Assembly (NCBI RefSeq): GCF_028640845.1
Contig: NC_080539.1
Coordinates: 104,434,554-104,498,553 of the forward strand
Direction: 5' to 3'
Source: Ahaetulla prasina
Lineage: Eukaryota > Chordata > Lepidosauria > Squamata > Colubridae
Length of the DNA: 64,000 bases
Positions 21,120 to 33,184 of this stretch are shown here, one piece after another (the stretch's first letter is position 1; the number at the start of each line of letters is the position of its first letter). The notes under the pieces are model-generated. The model made no database searches. It was not told where the DNA came from and worked only from the letters and a program-made list of their open reading frames with translations. The position numbers were made by a program, and so were the translations under genes.

Positions 21120-23089
21120 CCCTAAGGGCCACTGTATGGCATTTCTGACCACAGTATGAAAATGATTTGCCACTGTATTCCAGACTGTTTTTCAACTTCC
21201 TAGTAGACTCCAGAGTCCTGGATATTTCCTGCTGGTCTTCCATTCAAGTCCAAACCAGGTTAAACCCTTCTTATCTTTTTCCAAGATCAGCCAAGGTGTT
21301 GCTTTATGCTATTTCTAGACCTGCCTTCAGTAAACTAATCACATTAAGATTATTTTCTCTGTCTAAAAAAACAACAACTCTGGAACTGCTTTCATGTTCT
21401 TAGGGCTGCTAAGGGAAGTTCAGGTAAACATTCATTCAGAGCTTGCTGCCTAAGGGGAGCTGAGTTTGTACCCAAGAAAATGACTGAATCTCGCTTTGTT
21501 AAAAAGGCACAAAAAAGTGCTTGAGAAAGGAAAACCCGATGAATGGTGTGATTGCAAAAAACAGCAAGAAAGCTGCAAAGTTGTCTGCTCTTCTATTCTT
21601 GCTTTTAAAAACACATCCCAGAACACACAATTCTTGATGGAGCTCTCTGTTCAAGATATTGTTGGTTTGAATATGAAAATAACCACAACTGTGACATCAC
21701 ACTAGGTTTGTATTCTTTGCACTTAAAAGATTGTGCTTCAAAATCTTCCCTTTGATTGATAATTTCTTAAAAGTGACAATACAAATGTCAGAATAGTATA
21801 ACTTTTTTAAAATGTTGGCTTGCTTATTGTGTTTACAATGAAATCAAGACTGCACAGATTCCTCCATTAAGTGTTCTTTGTTATAAATTACTCCTAGGCA
21901 TGTTAATTAAAAATATTTAGCTGAAAAGTATAGAAATGATGAACGCATTAGCTGCAAAACTTTGAAGATTCCAAAGCTTTATCATGAGAAAACTCCTATT
22001 TATGTGAAATTGGTATATGTTAGGATAATTACCGCTGTGCCTTTGGGATAAAGGAAGTACTCTCAGCCAAATTATACAAGGGTGTGGATTAAATCAAGCA
22101 TTACTTTTCTACTTGGCATTGAGCTCTGTAGATTGCAAAACCAAGGTATGACGTAGTATTGTGCAAATAACTTGCCAAAATATGTTCCTAGCTTTTTTTT
22201 TAATTATACAGAAAATAAGAGGGAGAGGAACCTTAATTCAGCTTTGTAAAAAAGATTTAGTAGAATTCAATTCAGTGGATATTTTAGGACCTTTTAAACA
22301 AGATTACAGTCAATTTGGATTTACATTATGAAATCCTTGAAATAATCAAGAAAAATGCAATAATAAAAATAAAAACAGGTTTAGTTTCAAATCAAGTTTC
22401 AATTGCACATGTTATGAAGAAGTATGCATTTTAAGTGATTATGCAAAATAATAAAATATGGAAGTATAATCTAAAATCTCTGTTCATTAGAATTGAGCAT
22501 TACAATTTTAAAGACACGGAATAGATTTTTGGATGGATTTCCCAGAATGTTAACAGTTACTTGGTCGGCAAAGTGTTGGTCCTCTGTACACTATGCTTAC
22601 ATAGAATTGTATTCTATTGAAGTGAATGAGGTTATTTCTGATTACATATGGGGATTAGGATTGGAGAATAAACATCTAAATGATCGCAAAGTAGTTTCTG
22701 GAACTTGAAATGAAAGTTGATATTTAGATCCAATTTAATACAAATTCTGGCCAAAAATATTGCACTTCGATGCAGTAGTTTTCTGATTATGGAAAGTGGC
22801 AGGCAAGGTTCAAATCCTAGTAAGATAGTAGTTTTCCACATCTGGTTAGGACCAACTTTTCTCCATTCATGGGAGAGTAATTCATCCTCCTCAGTTGCAT
22901 GGATTAACTAATCCAAATTTGATGGGGATGCTTGAGCAAGCTGTTACCTCAGGTTGGCCTATTCTCTGATGTAAAGCCATCTAAATATTACAAATATACT
23001 TTCTGCTCTGAAGTTTGATAAGACATTATAAGTGCTGAACAAGTCTATACATTCATGTATTCAGATTTTTTGTAGTTGTTAACTAGGTT

Positions 23090-23560
23090 AAGCAGTGCCT
23101 GGAGGCCTGTGGGGGTCTGGATGGGGAACAGCAGCTGAACCCATTGTTTATAATCTTGAGTTCTGGATGGGGTTGGGTTATCCCAGACAGACTCAGGGCA
23201 CCCTCAGTAGGTTCTTCTAGACTGAAATAGCGGATGGCAGTCATGGCTAGGAGGGCCTTTGGGCAAGTTCATGTTGTGCACCAGTTGCACCCTAATTTGG
23301 AACAGGAGGCCCTGTACATAGTCACAAAGTCCATGGTCATTTCTCAGTTGTATTATTACAATGCACTCTGCATGGGGCTACCTTTGAAGAGTATGTTTGG
23401 AAGTTGGTGCAGAATGCAGTGGCGTGGACACTTCTGAAGGCCCTAACATGGCATAGTAACACTGGTGTTGTGTGAGCGGTATTGGTTACCTGTTTGTTTC
23501 CAGGACCAATTCAAGGTGTTGATCATTACCTTTAAAGCCCTTTATGGCATGGGTCCAGGG
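23090..23560 (+). mobile_element. L2-like LINE relic, part 1
   Basis: Degraded match to the RT C-terminal region: gtctggatgggga, then a frame at 23234-23437 reading FGQVHVVHQLHPNLEQEALYIVT and YYNALCMGLPLKS, which parallels the copy at 7607. It is interrupted by the hAT MITE at 23561 and resumes at 23830. Confidence 0.8.
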
Positions 23561-23821
23561 CAATGGTGAAATCCAAATTTTTTTAACTACCGGTTCTATG
23601 GGTGTGGCTTGGTGGGTGTAGTGTGGCTTGGTGGGCGTGGCAGGGGAAGGATACTACAAAATCCCCATTCCCACCCCACTGCAGGGGAAGGATATTGAAA
23701 GCTCCATTCCCACCCCTCTCTGGGGCCAGCCAGAGGTGGTATTTGCTAGTTCTCCGAACTACTCAAAATGTCTGCTACCGGTTCTCCAGAACCGGTCAGA
23801 ACCTGCTGGATTTTACCCCTG
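23561..23821. mobile_element. hAT-type MITE nested in an L2-like relic, exact TSD
   Basis: Begins caatggtgaaatccaaattt and ends ctggattttacccctg, with exact duplications gtccaggg (23553-23560 and 23822-23829). The target is the L2 phrase for the GPG part of the ORF (gggtccaggg|tatctc), so it landed inside the older LINE. It contains an extra copy of the gcaggggaaggat segment compared with 41505. Confidence 0.9.
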
Positions 23822-23829
23822 GTCCAGGG

Positions 23830-24097
23830 TATCTCACCCAAATGGGATTGTCATACTCTTCTTGCTCCAGCAGAAGGGCCTTTTTTGCAGAGCCTATTAA
23901 TGATTTTCACCTAGCTTGGGGCCTGATGGGAGTGCTTTTTGCTGGAGGTGGTTGAGGACTTCACCACTGTGCCACTCCTCTTCTTGGTTCTAATTTTTTA
24001 TCACTCTTTTAATTCTAATTATTTTTATATTTATCTTTTTTATCAGTTGTAAGTCATCCGAATTGGGGAGGTGGGCAACATATAAATTTAATTAAAT
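23830..24097 (+). mobile_element. L2-like LINE relic, part 2 with tail
   Basis: Continues the relic after the nested MITE: tatctcacccaaatgggatt..., ORF end remnants, then a tail gtaagtcatccgaattgggg...gggcaacatataaattt. The tail differs from the young copies and resembles the old subfamily near 29940-30252. Confidence 0.65.
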
Positions 24098-24356
24098 AAT
24101 CACTAAATGAAGATGAAACTCAAATACTTTGGCCAACTAATGAGAAGGAAGGACTCCCTGGAGAAGAGCCTAATGCTGGGAAAGATTGAGGGCAAAAGAA
24201 GAATGGGACAACAGAGAATGAGGTGGCTGGATGGAGTCACTGAAGCAGTCGGCGTGAGCTTAAATGGACTCCAGAGGATGGTAGAGGACAGGAAGGCCTG
24301 GAGGAATGTTGTCCATGGGGTCGCAATGGGTCGGACACGACTTCGCAACTAACAAC
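24098..24356 (+). mobile_element. Bov-B (RTE) LINE 3' end
   Basis: A single frame from 24107 to 24352 reads LKYFGQLMRRKDSLEKSLML, then GKIEGKRRMGQQRMRWLDG, and near the end HGVAMGRTRL. KYFG..MRR.DSLEK.LMLGKIEG.RR.G.QRMRWLDG is the characteristic C-terminus of the Bov-B/RTE ORF. The 3' end is ...cgacttcgcaactaacaaca. It is 5'-truncated to about 260 bp. A possible target duplication (attaaata) occurs on both sides. Bov-B is abundant in squamates. Confidence 0.92.
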
Positions 24357-24510
24357 AAAAAACTATAAATACAGATGATTAAATAAAGTAATGATCTGGA
24401 TAAGCTGAATCTTGATTGAATGGAATGTGAATAGCCAATTTTGAGAGTTTTCTTACTCAATGGTGAATGTGTGTCTTACAATGCATTTTACTCAGTGGTA
24501 TAGCTTCTCT

Positions 24511-25680
24511 GGGGGCAGAGATAAGCCGCAAGGCACCTCATGTGTGGGGTGCCACAGGGGTCGGTTCTCTCGCCTCTCCTGTTCAACATCTACATGAAGC
24601 CGCTGGGCGAGATCATTCGTGGTTTTGGGGTGCGATACCATCTGTATGCTGATGATACTCAGCTGTACATTTCCACCCCTAACCACCCCAACGAAGTCGT
24701 TGAAGTGATGTCCCGGTATCTGGAGGCCGTGTGGGTTTGGATGGGGAAGAACAGGCTTCGACTCAATCCTTCCAAGACTGAGTGGCTGTGGGTGCCAGCA
24801 TCCCGGTACAGCCAGCTGATGCCATCGCTGACTGTTGGGTGCGAGTCATTGGCCCCAATGGAGAGGGTTCGCAACTTAGGCGTCGTTTTGGATGGACGGT
24901 TGTCCTTTGAAGAGCATATGACGACCGTCTCCAGGGGAGCTTTTTATCAGGTACGCCTGATACGCCAGTTGCGCCTCTTTTTAGACCGGGATTACCTATG
25001 CACGGTCACTCATGCCCTCTTCACTTCCCACCTGGACTACTGCAATGCTTTCTACATGGGGCTCCCCTTGAAGAGCACCCGGAGGCTCCAGTTGGTCCAG
25101 AACGCGGCTGCGCGGGTGATAGAGGGAGCAACTCGAGGCTCCCATATAACACCTTTCCTGCGCAAGCTGCACTGGCTTCCTGTGGTCTTCCGGGTGCAAT
25201 TCAAGGTGTTGCTTTAAAGCACTCCATGGCATAGGACTGGGATATTTACGGGACCACCTGCTGCCACCAATAGCCTCCCATCGACCTGTGCTCTCCCATA
25301 GGGAGGCCTCCTAAGGGTGCCGTCAGTCAAACAATGTCGACTGGCGACCCCCAGGGGGAGGGCCTTTTCTGTGGGGGCACCTGCCCTCTGGAATGAGCTT
25401 CCTCCAGGGTTACAACAACTCCCTGACCTCCGAACCTTTCGTCGCGAGTTGAAGATGTTTTTGTTTTACCGCGCAGGGCTGGCTTGAAGTAACAGTAATT
25501 TTAATAGGGGTTTTATTATAGCTTTATTATTGTTTTTAAGTCTTAACCCGGCCAAATTGAATTAGTTTTTTAACAGGTTTTTTAAACTTTTATGTTATAT
25601 GTCTAATTGTGTTTTATTTGGTTGTAAACCGCCCTGAGTCCTTTGGGAGAAGGGCGGTATAGAAATCAAATTAAACTAAA
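24511..25680 (+). mobile_element. L2-like LINE, 5'-truncated copy
   Basis: Begins within the RT (gggggcagagataagccgca) and runs to the tail ccgccctgagtcctttggga...gggcggtatagaaat, then (aaact)-rich sequence. The coding part is a near twin of the copy at 7567 from its RT motif B onward. Confidence 0.9.
24540..25217 (+). pseudogene. L2-like LINE RT C-terminal fragment
   Basis: A 226-codon frame with [41 protein letters not shown] and [20 protein letters not shown]. Motif A (FDT) is lost by truncation. A deletion of about 7 nt near 25213 (ggtgttgctttaaagc instead of a longer FKVLVTTFKAL codon run) breaks the frame; the C-terminal part continues out of frame to about 25487. Not functional. Confidence 0.88.
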
Positions 25681-25756
25681 CTAAAAACTAAAACTCAGAG
25701 CAATGCATAATTAAATGGGTCATCAAGGATTTTAAATAAAGAAAGGGGCGGGGTTG

Positions 25757-25915
25757 GCAAAGTTTTTCAGAAATGTTTTGCCATCTTCTCCTTCCTAGCA
25801 TTGAGAGAGAAAGTGACTAGATCAGGGTCACCCAGCTGGCTTCATACCTAAGGCTGGACTCACAGTTTCCCAATTTCTAGCCTGATTTCTTAAGCATTTT
25901 GCCAAACAGACTCTG
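25757..25915 (-). repeat. CORE-SINE (MIR-like) fragment
   Basis: Minus-strand order: gagtctgtttggc...ttaagaaatcaggctagaa, gtgagtccagcct, ccagctgggtgaccctgatc (the MIR-type core), then tttgccaacc. The core phrase is the clearest of all copies in the window. Confidence 0.7.
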
Positions 25916-27571
25916 TAAAGATAATCTGATTCAAGGGACAGGTTTGTAACAAGATAGAGGGGGTATGCCTGGATTCAGGTTTAATAAATCTATCCTTTAC
26001 AAACTACATATATTTTTAGACTACCTATGAGTGTACCCAGATTGTAACATAAATCATGAAATGGCTATTCGATATGTACATTTAATTATTGCAGTAATAA
26101 TGTGATGAGCTTTTGATCTCCACAAAGAAGAAATTCTGCTAGATCATATAAACTGCTTGCAGAAATTCCAGCCTATGAGATACCCACCTTAGTAGAGCTT
26201 GCTATTATGCATTAAATGTCTTTGCCTGGATTTTTAGATAGTTATCTGCTCTTTCAGAAGGCCTGGAATCTCATTGAGAACAGAACATTAATTATCAGTT
26301 CTTATGACTAGAAACCACCACCCACCAGTTTTCGGTCAGATTCAGTTTTAGTTTATTTACCTTCTACTCAACATTGTCTCCAGGAACTGGTCCACATGTA
26401 CAGCTTTTCTTGTATAAGATAATACAGAGAAATAGAGCTCTGTGTAGCTCCCAAATGTCCTACTGTCATCAATGATTTCAACTACTTTCTACTATTACTT
26501 TCTGAGATTGTCCCTGTAAATTGGACTGGAAACAAGGATTCCAACTCATGAAAACAATCCAAATGGGGGTTGTGATTGGCATTATCAAAAACTGCCAAGA
26601 GATTAAGAGGTTCAACAGACGCTCATCTCCCTCTGTTTCTCCTGCAGGAATTCATCAGTGCAAAAGAGCAGTGTTATCAGTTAAAGGTTTTGGGAAGGTT
26701 GGTTGTTTAGCTTCTAAATCCAAATAACAGAACTTCTGATTCCAGGAATTTTACTTGAGTAGATGGGATAAATGGTTTATTTAAGTTATGCTTTATTCTC
26801 TGTCTGGTACTTATGCTTCTTATTTCATCTACTTTTTAAAAACTTTATCTATGCATGGTCAGTTATCGAACTTTTAATGTATCTTGGATTCTCTGCAGCA
26901 AAGTCTCCTATATTGTTCCTAGATTCATCCCATCCTCCTCCAATCTAACTTGGAATGTTACTTTGTACATGGGATAGAGGCATTTTGAGATCACTGTATG
27001 TTTATTTCCTTCAACCTTGATAATTTTTGCATGTTAAAAAGAAATCTTGACATTCTTTTTTCCTTTAGAAAAATAGTAGGGATTATGCAGAAACACTAAT
27101 TTTTTTAATTGAAATTTTCTCCCTTTTTTTTTGTCAGTAAGGCATGGGAATAGAGATTAATGGGATGGGTTAATGGGAAGAACATCAGATAAAGGGCATC
27201 TTTAGGTGGAAGCAATAGTAACTACAGTAGGAAGGAAAGTCAAGGAATTTAAACCCAGAGCATTGCAACAGCATTGCAAGACTTCCATGGGCATAAAGAT
27301 TCATTGGTTACAGAAAAGGTTGGGTAGCAGAAGCAAGAAAGCACATCAGCTGTATGTTTCTTGATTCTTGTGACTGTCTTGTTTAGTTCATGCCAATTAA
27401 GGATGCTCACAGATAGTCCCAGTTCAAAGAGATTTTTGAATGAGCAAGTAATACCCTGATGGAACATGTTCCCACCTCCCTCCTCTTAACAATTCCACAG
27501 ATACTGCACTGATACTGCAGAGAAAAAACAGGTGTTATGAGCAACACCATGTGCAAAAACGATGCTCTCAT

Positions 27572-27953
27572 AAAGTTTGTCTTTGACTTGCGATTTTGCT
27601 TAACAACTGTTCAAACTTAAGGTAGTCCCGTCCCCCCAATATTTATTATCCGGATTCAAAGTTCCAATGACCACCTGACCCCAGTCACATGATCACATTT
27701 TGGACACGTGGTAACTGGCCCACATTTAAGGCCATTTGCAGTGTCCCCCAGACACATGACTACAATTTATAATATTTATATTTTTACATTTAGTTTCCAG
27801 CAAAAAAAAATGCCATTGTGGACAGTAGACTCACTTTATGATCATAGTGATTTGCTTAACAGCCACTGTAAAAAAGTTGTCAAATCAGCTCGGTCACATG
27901 GATGACCTGCTTAATGAGCAGCTGAGTTACAGTTGTAAATTGAGGATTACCTT
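27572..27953 (+). repeat. Dispersed TIR repeat (caggtagtcc family)
   Basis: Contains tttgacttgcgattttgc, cccagtcacatgatcac, cacgtggtaactggccca, tttgcagtgtcccccagaca and the end gtaaattgaggattacctt. It holds a small AT-rich expansion near 27770-27800. Confidence 0.6.
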
Positions 27954-28353
27954 TGTAAGTGGATTGGAGCACTACTAACTTCATAAGAAATATGTCAGAA
28001 CTAAATGGACGAGAAAAACTAATTGCAAAGGTGGATGGGAATTGCCACAACCACTTATTCCTCTTTACCAAGGGGGGAAGGATGTCAATCACCATTAGTT
28101 AATGATCAAATTATGAACTGCTCAGCACCAGTACTAAACTTTTTAAAATTTGGTCTACTTAAATGTGAGTTTGATAGTACCATGGTGAATTAGCTACTTA
28201 TCTGGTAGAGGCTTTTTGTTGTTCCTCTGTTCCTTTTATCCCCACAATAATAAAACCACGTTGAGGTCTGAGTCACCCAGGGAGTCTCTGTGGCTAAATG
28301 TGAACTTGAATCTCAGTCTCCTGGATGCTAATGGATGCCGTAACCATTTAAAG

Positions 28354-28863
28354 CAGGGGTAGTCAACCTTTTTATACCTACCGCCCACTTTTGTATCTCT
28401 GTTAGTAGTAAAATTTTCTAACCGCCCACCAGTTCCACAGTAAAGCGCCATGTATCGTCATCTACGCATGCCTCTCGCGCATCGTGGATTGGGTTTGGGG
28501 GGGCGCCGGCTACCAGCTTTGCTCATCTATTACAGCTGGGTGGTGTGGGGGGAGATGCGCGAGCTATTCTGGGATAAGGCTCTTTTATTTGCGGTCGCAC
28601 TATAGCGCCATTTAGTGTCACTTACGTAACGTAAACTAAACTTATGCACGGGTGATACAAATAGTATATTTTCAGAAATTTAAATTGTCATGGGGAATTT
28701 TATGAAAACCTAATGAAAATGTTTTTAAATAATGCTATGAATTTTTTTTTAAAGTCCTTTTAAAAAAAGGAAATCGCTTCAGTATCGGACAAAACCCCTA
28801 CCGCCCACCATGAAAGCTGGAACGCCCACTAGTGGGCGGTAGGGACCAGGTTGATTATCACTG
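28354..28863. mobile_element. hAT-type non-autonomous element (ccgcccac family) with exact TSD
   Basis: A 510-bp element with ends caggggtagtcaaccttttt and ccaggttgattatcactg, flanked by exact duplications atttaaag (28346-28353, 28864-28871). Sister of 18378-18872 and in the same orientation; it has an extra GC-rich segment (gggggggcgccggctaccag) missing from that copy. Confidence 0.9.
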
Positions 28864-29939
28864 ATTTAAAGTGTTTTAAATTCTTTTCAGTGTGGAAGGA
28901 AATGTGCTATGACTTCAAGTCATGTACCCTTCCCTATGATGGGGTATTTTTTTTTCTTAATATCTTCTTTCCAAAATTAAAATTTTGAAACTTTTTTCAA
29001 AATTAAAGCATAATCCCATTCACCAAGAATATCTGTAAACAGTATGTTGTTTTCGTCTACTTCCATTAAACCACCACCACCTTTCCTGGTTTAGATTTTT
29101 TTTTTATCCTGTTTTCTTTCCTATCTATTTATCTATGTATCTATATATCTGAGTTGACATCATTAAGTGGAACGTGGGAAAATAGAAAATATCACAATTG
29201 CCTTGCTGTCATTTAAAGAAGAAGTCAAATTAACTCCGACCTGACCTAAAATGACCTGAATTGTAAATGAATTCCCATAACATAAAAAATATGACATTAT
29301 CTATGGGCTATCAATCCCAGCCTTACTTGGCGCTAGATATATCTTCATAAAACTGTCTTCCGACCAAAAGTTTTCCTCCTGCTAAGATTCTCTTTAAACC
29401 CTTCTTCCTACCCTCATCTCCCAATTCCCTCTCTCAGTTTTCCCACACCCACCCACCCTCCAGAGTTCAAACTGGGAGGAGGTACCCTACCCTTGTATCT
29501 GGAAGAGCATGTGATCCCAAATTCTATAGGAGAATGAATAAATAAATTCTACTACACATTGTGATATATCTGCCACTGAGCAAAGGGAATGGAATGTCAG
29601 TCTCAGACCATTTCTGTTATATATGTGATTCTACCAGGATTTTAAAACAAATGAAAAAAAATGCAATGGCCTTTCCATAAGATAACTAAGCAATCATTAA
29701 ATGGGTGTGTTAGTTGGTAAATGTATTTGATTCTAATCTCTAATTAAAATTCTGGCTTTAGTTGCTTTCATTTTTTGATGTAACAGGTCTTACTTCATTA
29801 TAGCTTGGAGCTCTGCATTCTGCTCCTCTCTGTCTCCCCTCCCTTTCTTTATCCAATTTAGCAACCAAAATATTCAACTTTCATGGCTGAATTTGAAAAA
29901 TCCATCCATGTTATTTGTCTAGTACACATATGGGGAAGG

Positions 29940-30252
29940 ATTCGAAATGCTTGCTTTTTCATTAGCTGCCCCTATGCTGTGGCATTATCTCCCCCATTTA
30001 CAACATGCATTAACTCTGCTTGCCTTTAGAAAAATCATTAAGACTTGCCTTTCCCCCAGGTGTTTGGGTCCAGCTGAGTGGAGTCTCCCTTTGGTTGTTT
30101 AATTGTCATGTTTGGTTTATATTTTATGTATTAGATAGCTTTTTTAATGCTGTGTGGCTATTTTTTGTTATTGTTTAGTGTTTGTTTTTGCTGTATGCCA
30201 TTGTGAGTCACATTGCTTAAGTTGGGCAGCCTTATAAATCTAATAAATAAAT
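29940..30252 (+). mobile_element. Old L2-like LINE 3' end
   Basis: Remnant of an ORF end (aaaatcattaagacttgcct), then a tail ttgctgtatgccattgtgag...gggcagccttataaatctaa with (taaa)n. Diverged; assigned by layout and tail. Confidence 0.5.
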
Positions 30253-31107
30253 CCATAAAATGTATTGATCTTAACAAAAATAGCATATACTTAGCGCCTA
30301 AACTGCAACTTCTTATTATTTGGTGCTGCATCGTGTATTGAATCTTTTTTTTTCCTGTTGATCCCTATTCTTGAGCGATGTCTGTGTTAGATTACTTCAC
30401 TGTGCAGTGACCCATTCAAGATCCAGATTTTCTTCTATGGCACTAGTGTGCTTCTAATCATTGCCCGCTGTCCTTGCTATTATCTAAACCTCTGGTAAGG
30501 CCATGGATCTTGACCTGGTCCAGTTTTCCATTAAATAAAACCTTGATTTCCCCAAATTGCAAATGCACCACCCTGTTGTACTCAGATGAATCAGTCTTTG
30601 ATGAGATTTACCATTCATGCCTGAAAATGAAGGACCCTCACAGTGTGCATCATTCCAAAACCGTATCTTTGAAAAGGGAGACCAGGGAAAGGCATTGGAA
30701 TTGGGTATAGTTTGCTCAGGATTCCAGTGGAACATCTATTCTAATATGGATTGGAAAGACTTTATGCTAGAATTTGAATGCCTGTTGTTTGGAAGGAAAG
30801 CAGCAGCAGAAGCTTGCAAGCAAGACTATACAAGGATATTGCTCCAACCCTGTTGTTGTTGTTGTTATTATCATCATTAACATCATTAAGAAAAATAACA
30901 GGCTTTTGTAAATATTTGTTCATGTTTTATAACTTCCATAGTCAAGACAATATGCAGGAATGGTTTAATATGTAGAACAGCAGCATATGGTGAATAATAT
31001 ATGAAAGATTCTATACAGTGCAGCCATATATTATGCATTGAACAAATTGTTATCAAGAAATCCCTTGAGTTAGAGTTATTTCCTTCAGCCAATTTAAATG
31101 AGTCTGT

Positions 31108-31181
31108 CTATATGCCTATCTGTCTGTCTACCTGCCTGCCAATCTATCTCTGTATCTCTAACTAGCTAGCTAGCTAGCTAA
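31108..31181 (+). repeat. Mixed tetranucleotide SSR
   Basis: (ctgt/ctat/ctgc)n followed by (tagc)5, about 74 bp. Confidence 0.8.
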
Positions 31182-31395
31182 TTATTCCAGGAAAAACTAA
31201 TGCTGAATATTGCAGCTCAATTATGTAGTTCAATACACAGGAATTATGTCTATTGAAATTAAATTATTATATATTTTGTTAAGTTTGTTGCTTTTAAAAA
31301 AAAACCCATTATGTTAAGCTGAATCAACCCTAGTTAGCCTACCCAGACATTGCGTAGCTATAGGCTACACAGTGGTCAAGAAAATTATACAGTTG

Positions 31396-32614
31396 TATTT
31401 ATTATTATTTTTTCTTTTGTCACAACAGTATACACAAACAATTGTCATAGATAAAACAACATGTCTTGAAGAAAATATATAAGTAAAAAATATGCATCAA
31501 CTATATTAATTTGATATAATGAAGGGAACAATAGGACAGGAACGGTAGGCACTATTGTGCTCTTATGCACGCCCCTTATAGTCCTCTTAGTAGACAGTTT
31601 TTGGTTGAAGATTTTGGGATTTTGAGTAGAGACTATGGAGTCAGGTAATGAGTTCCAAGCATTAACAACTCTGTTACAGAAGTCATATTTTCTGCAATCA
31701 AGTTTGAAGCGGTTGACATTTAGCTTGAATCTATTTTTTGCTCTTGTAATATTGCGATTGAAGCTGAAGTAGTCTTTTATAGGAAGGATATTGCAATAGA
31801 TGATTTTGTGTGTTAAACACAGGTCATGTCGAAGTCAACGGAGTTGTAAGTTTTCTAATCCCAGGATTTCAAGTCTGTTGGTATAAGGTATTTTGTTGTT
31901 TTCGGAGGAGTGAAGAACTCTTCTAGTGAAATATTTCTGGACTCGTTCTATTGTATTTATGTCAGAGATGTGGTATGGGTTCCAGACGGATGAGCTGTAT
32001 TCAAGAATAGGTCTGGCAAATGTTTTGTATGCTCTAGTTAGTAGTGTAGAGTTTTTAGAAAAGAAGCTGCGTAAAATTAGGTTTACAACTCTTAGGGCCT
32101 TTTTTGCTATGTAGTTGCAGTGGGCTTTGGCATTAAGGTCATTTGATATGAGAACTCCAAGATCTTTGACAGGGTGGGGGTCGTCAGTTAGGTAATGTCC
32201 ATTAAGTTTGTACTTGATGTTAGGGTTCTTTTTTCCAATATGTAAGACTGAGCATTTGCTGGTTGAGATTTGGAGTTGCCAAGTTTTAGACCAATCGAAA
32301 ATTAAGTCGAGATCTTCTTGAAGGGTAGAAGTATTATTAGTGGTATTAAATAGTTTGACATCATCAGCAAAGAGAACACAATAACTTGAGATGAGGTCAC
32401 AGAGATCATTTATGTATAGTATGAAGAGTGTTGGTCCAAGAACACTACCTTGGGGAACGCCACTTTTGACAGGAACAGGATTTGATATAGCGTTGCCAAT
32501 TTTGACCACTTGTTGTCTATTTGACAGGAAGGCATTTATCCAATTGTGAAGAGGTCCCGAAATGCCGTACACGAATATGTACACGAATGTTTGAATTGAG
32601 GCTTTACATTGCAT
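31396..32614 (-). mobile_element. Non-LTR retrotransposon (second LINE type), antisense, 5'-truncated
   Basis: On the minus strand this carries a reverse transcriptase and ends in cttttgtc-free AT-rich sequence with (aataat)n near 31400. The wording of its RT differs from the L2-like copies and it is AT-rich, so it is a separate family; a Rex1/Babar-like member of the CR1 group is a guess. The 5' part is missing. Confidence 0.8.
31835..32614 (-). pseudogene. Reverse transcriptase fragment of a second LINE type
   Basis: A 259-codon minus-strand frame with [30 protein letters not shown] (motif C), STSKCSVLHIGKKN, VKDLGVLIS and RPILEYSSSVWNPYHISDI. The first residues fall after motif A, so the catalytic FDT part is lost by truncation. 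The frame stops at one TGA just after LENLQLR, then reads on as LRHDLCLTHKI and onward for over 100 codons in the same frame, so it is close to intact over what remains. The stop could be a CpG change of CGA. Confidence 0.85.
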
Positions 32615-32839
32615 TATATTTAAATTCTTTTCTGGATGGCCCTTTAGCCAAGCAATTGCTCAGTTGTCATAACTCTACATGATCATTTACTCATTATTGG
32701 CCTCAAAAATGATGAGCATTATTGATAGAAAGACCTGTTCCTGCAATATTGACAATGCCAATCCCATTTCTCCTCTCAATTTATACTCTGCAGGTAATAG
32801 ATGTATGAAGAAAAAAAGGGGATTGTGGCTTCTAGCCTA

Positions 32840-32945
32840 CCTTAGACACAAACTCAGGTGGTAACCTTAGGCTAGTTTTTAAGGCCCTAGGAAGAAGGCA
32901 AGGGCAAACCACTTCCGAAAACATTGCCAAAACATCTGGGACTTG
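32840..32945 (+). repeat. SINE-like fragment
   Basis: The phrase aaggcaagggcaaaccacttccgaaaacattgcc...cttgtccaggcaattacc matches the body of a SINE related to the CORE-SINE copies (tttgccattgcc on the opposite strand in 52085-52250). Confidence 0.4.
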
Positions 32946-33083
32946 TCCAGGCAATTACCAGGTTTTTGTGCACCCTGACTTAAGGGCACCCTTAAGTCAA
33001 AAGAAAAAAAAATCCCCAAAGCTAGTTTTGGCTGTTAAAAATTGTTCTCTATTTTAGCTAGATCACGAAGCAAAGTTCTAAAA

Positions 33084-33184
33084 CAGGGGTCTCCAATCTT
33101 GTCAACTGTAACAGCTTTGATGGCTGGGGAATTCTGGGAGTTGAAGTCTGCCAGGCTTAAAGTTGACAAGGTTGGAGACCCCTG
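33084..33184. mobile_element. hAT-type MITE with exact 8-bp TSD
   Basis: A 101-bp element starting caggggtctccaatcttgtc and ending caaggttggagacccctg, with exact duplications ttctaaaa (33076-33083, 33185-33192). The centre holds tggctggggaattctgggag. Confidence 0.92.
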
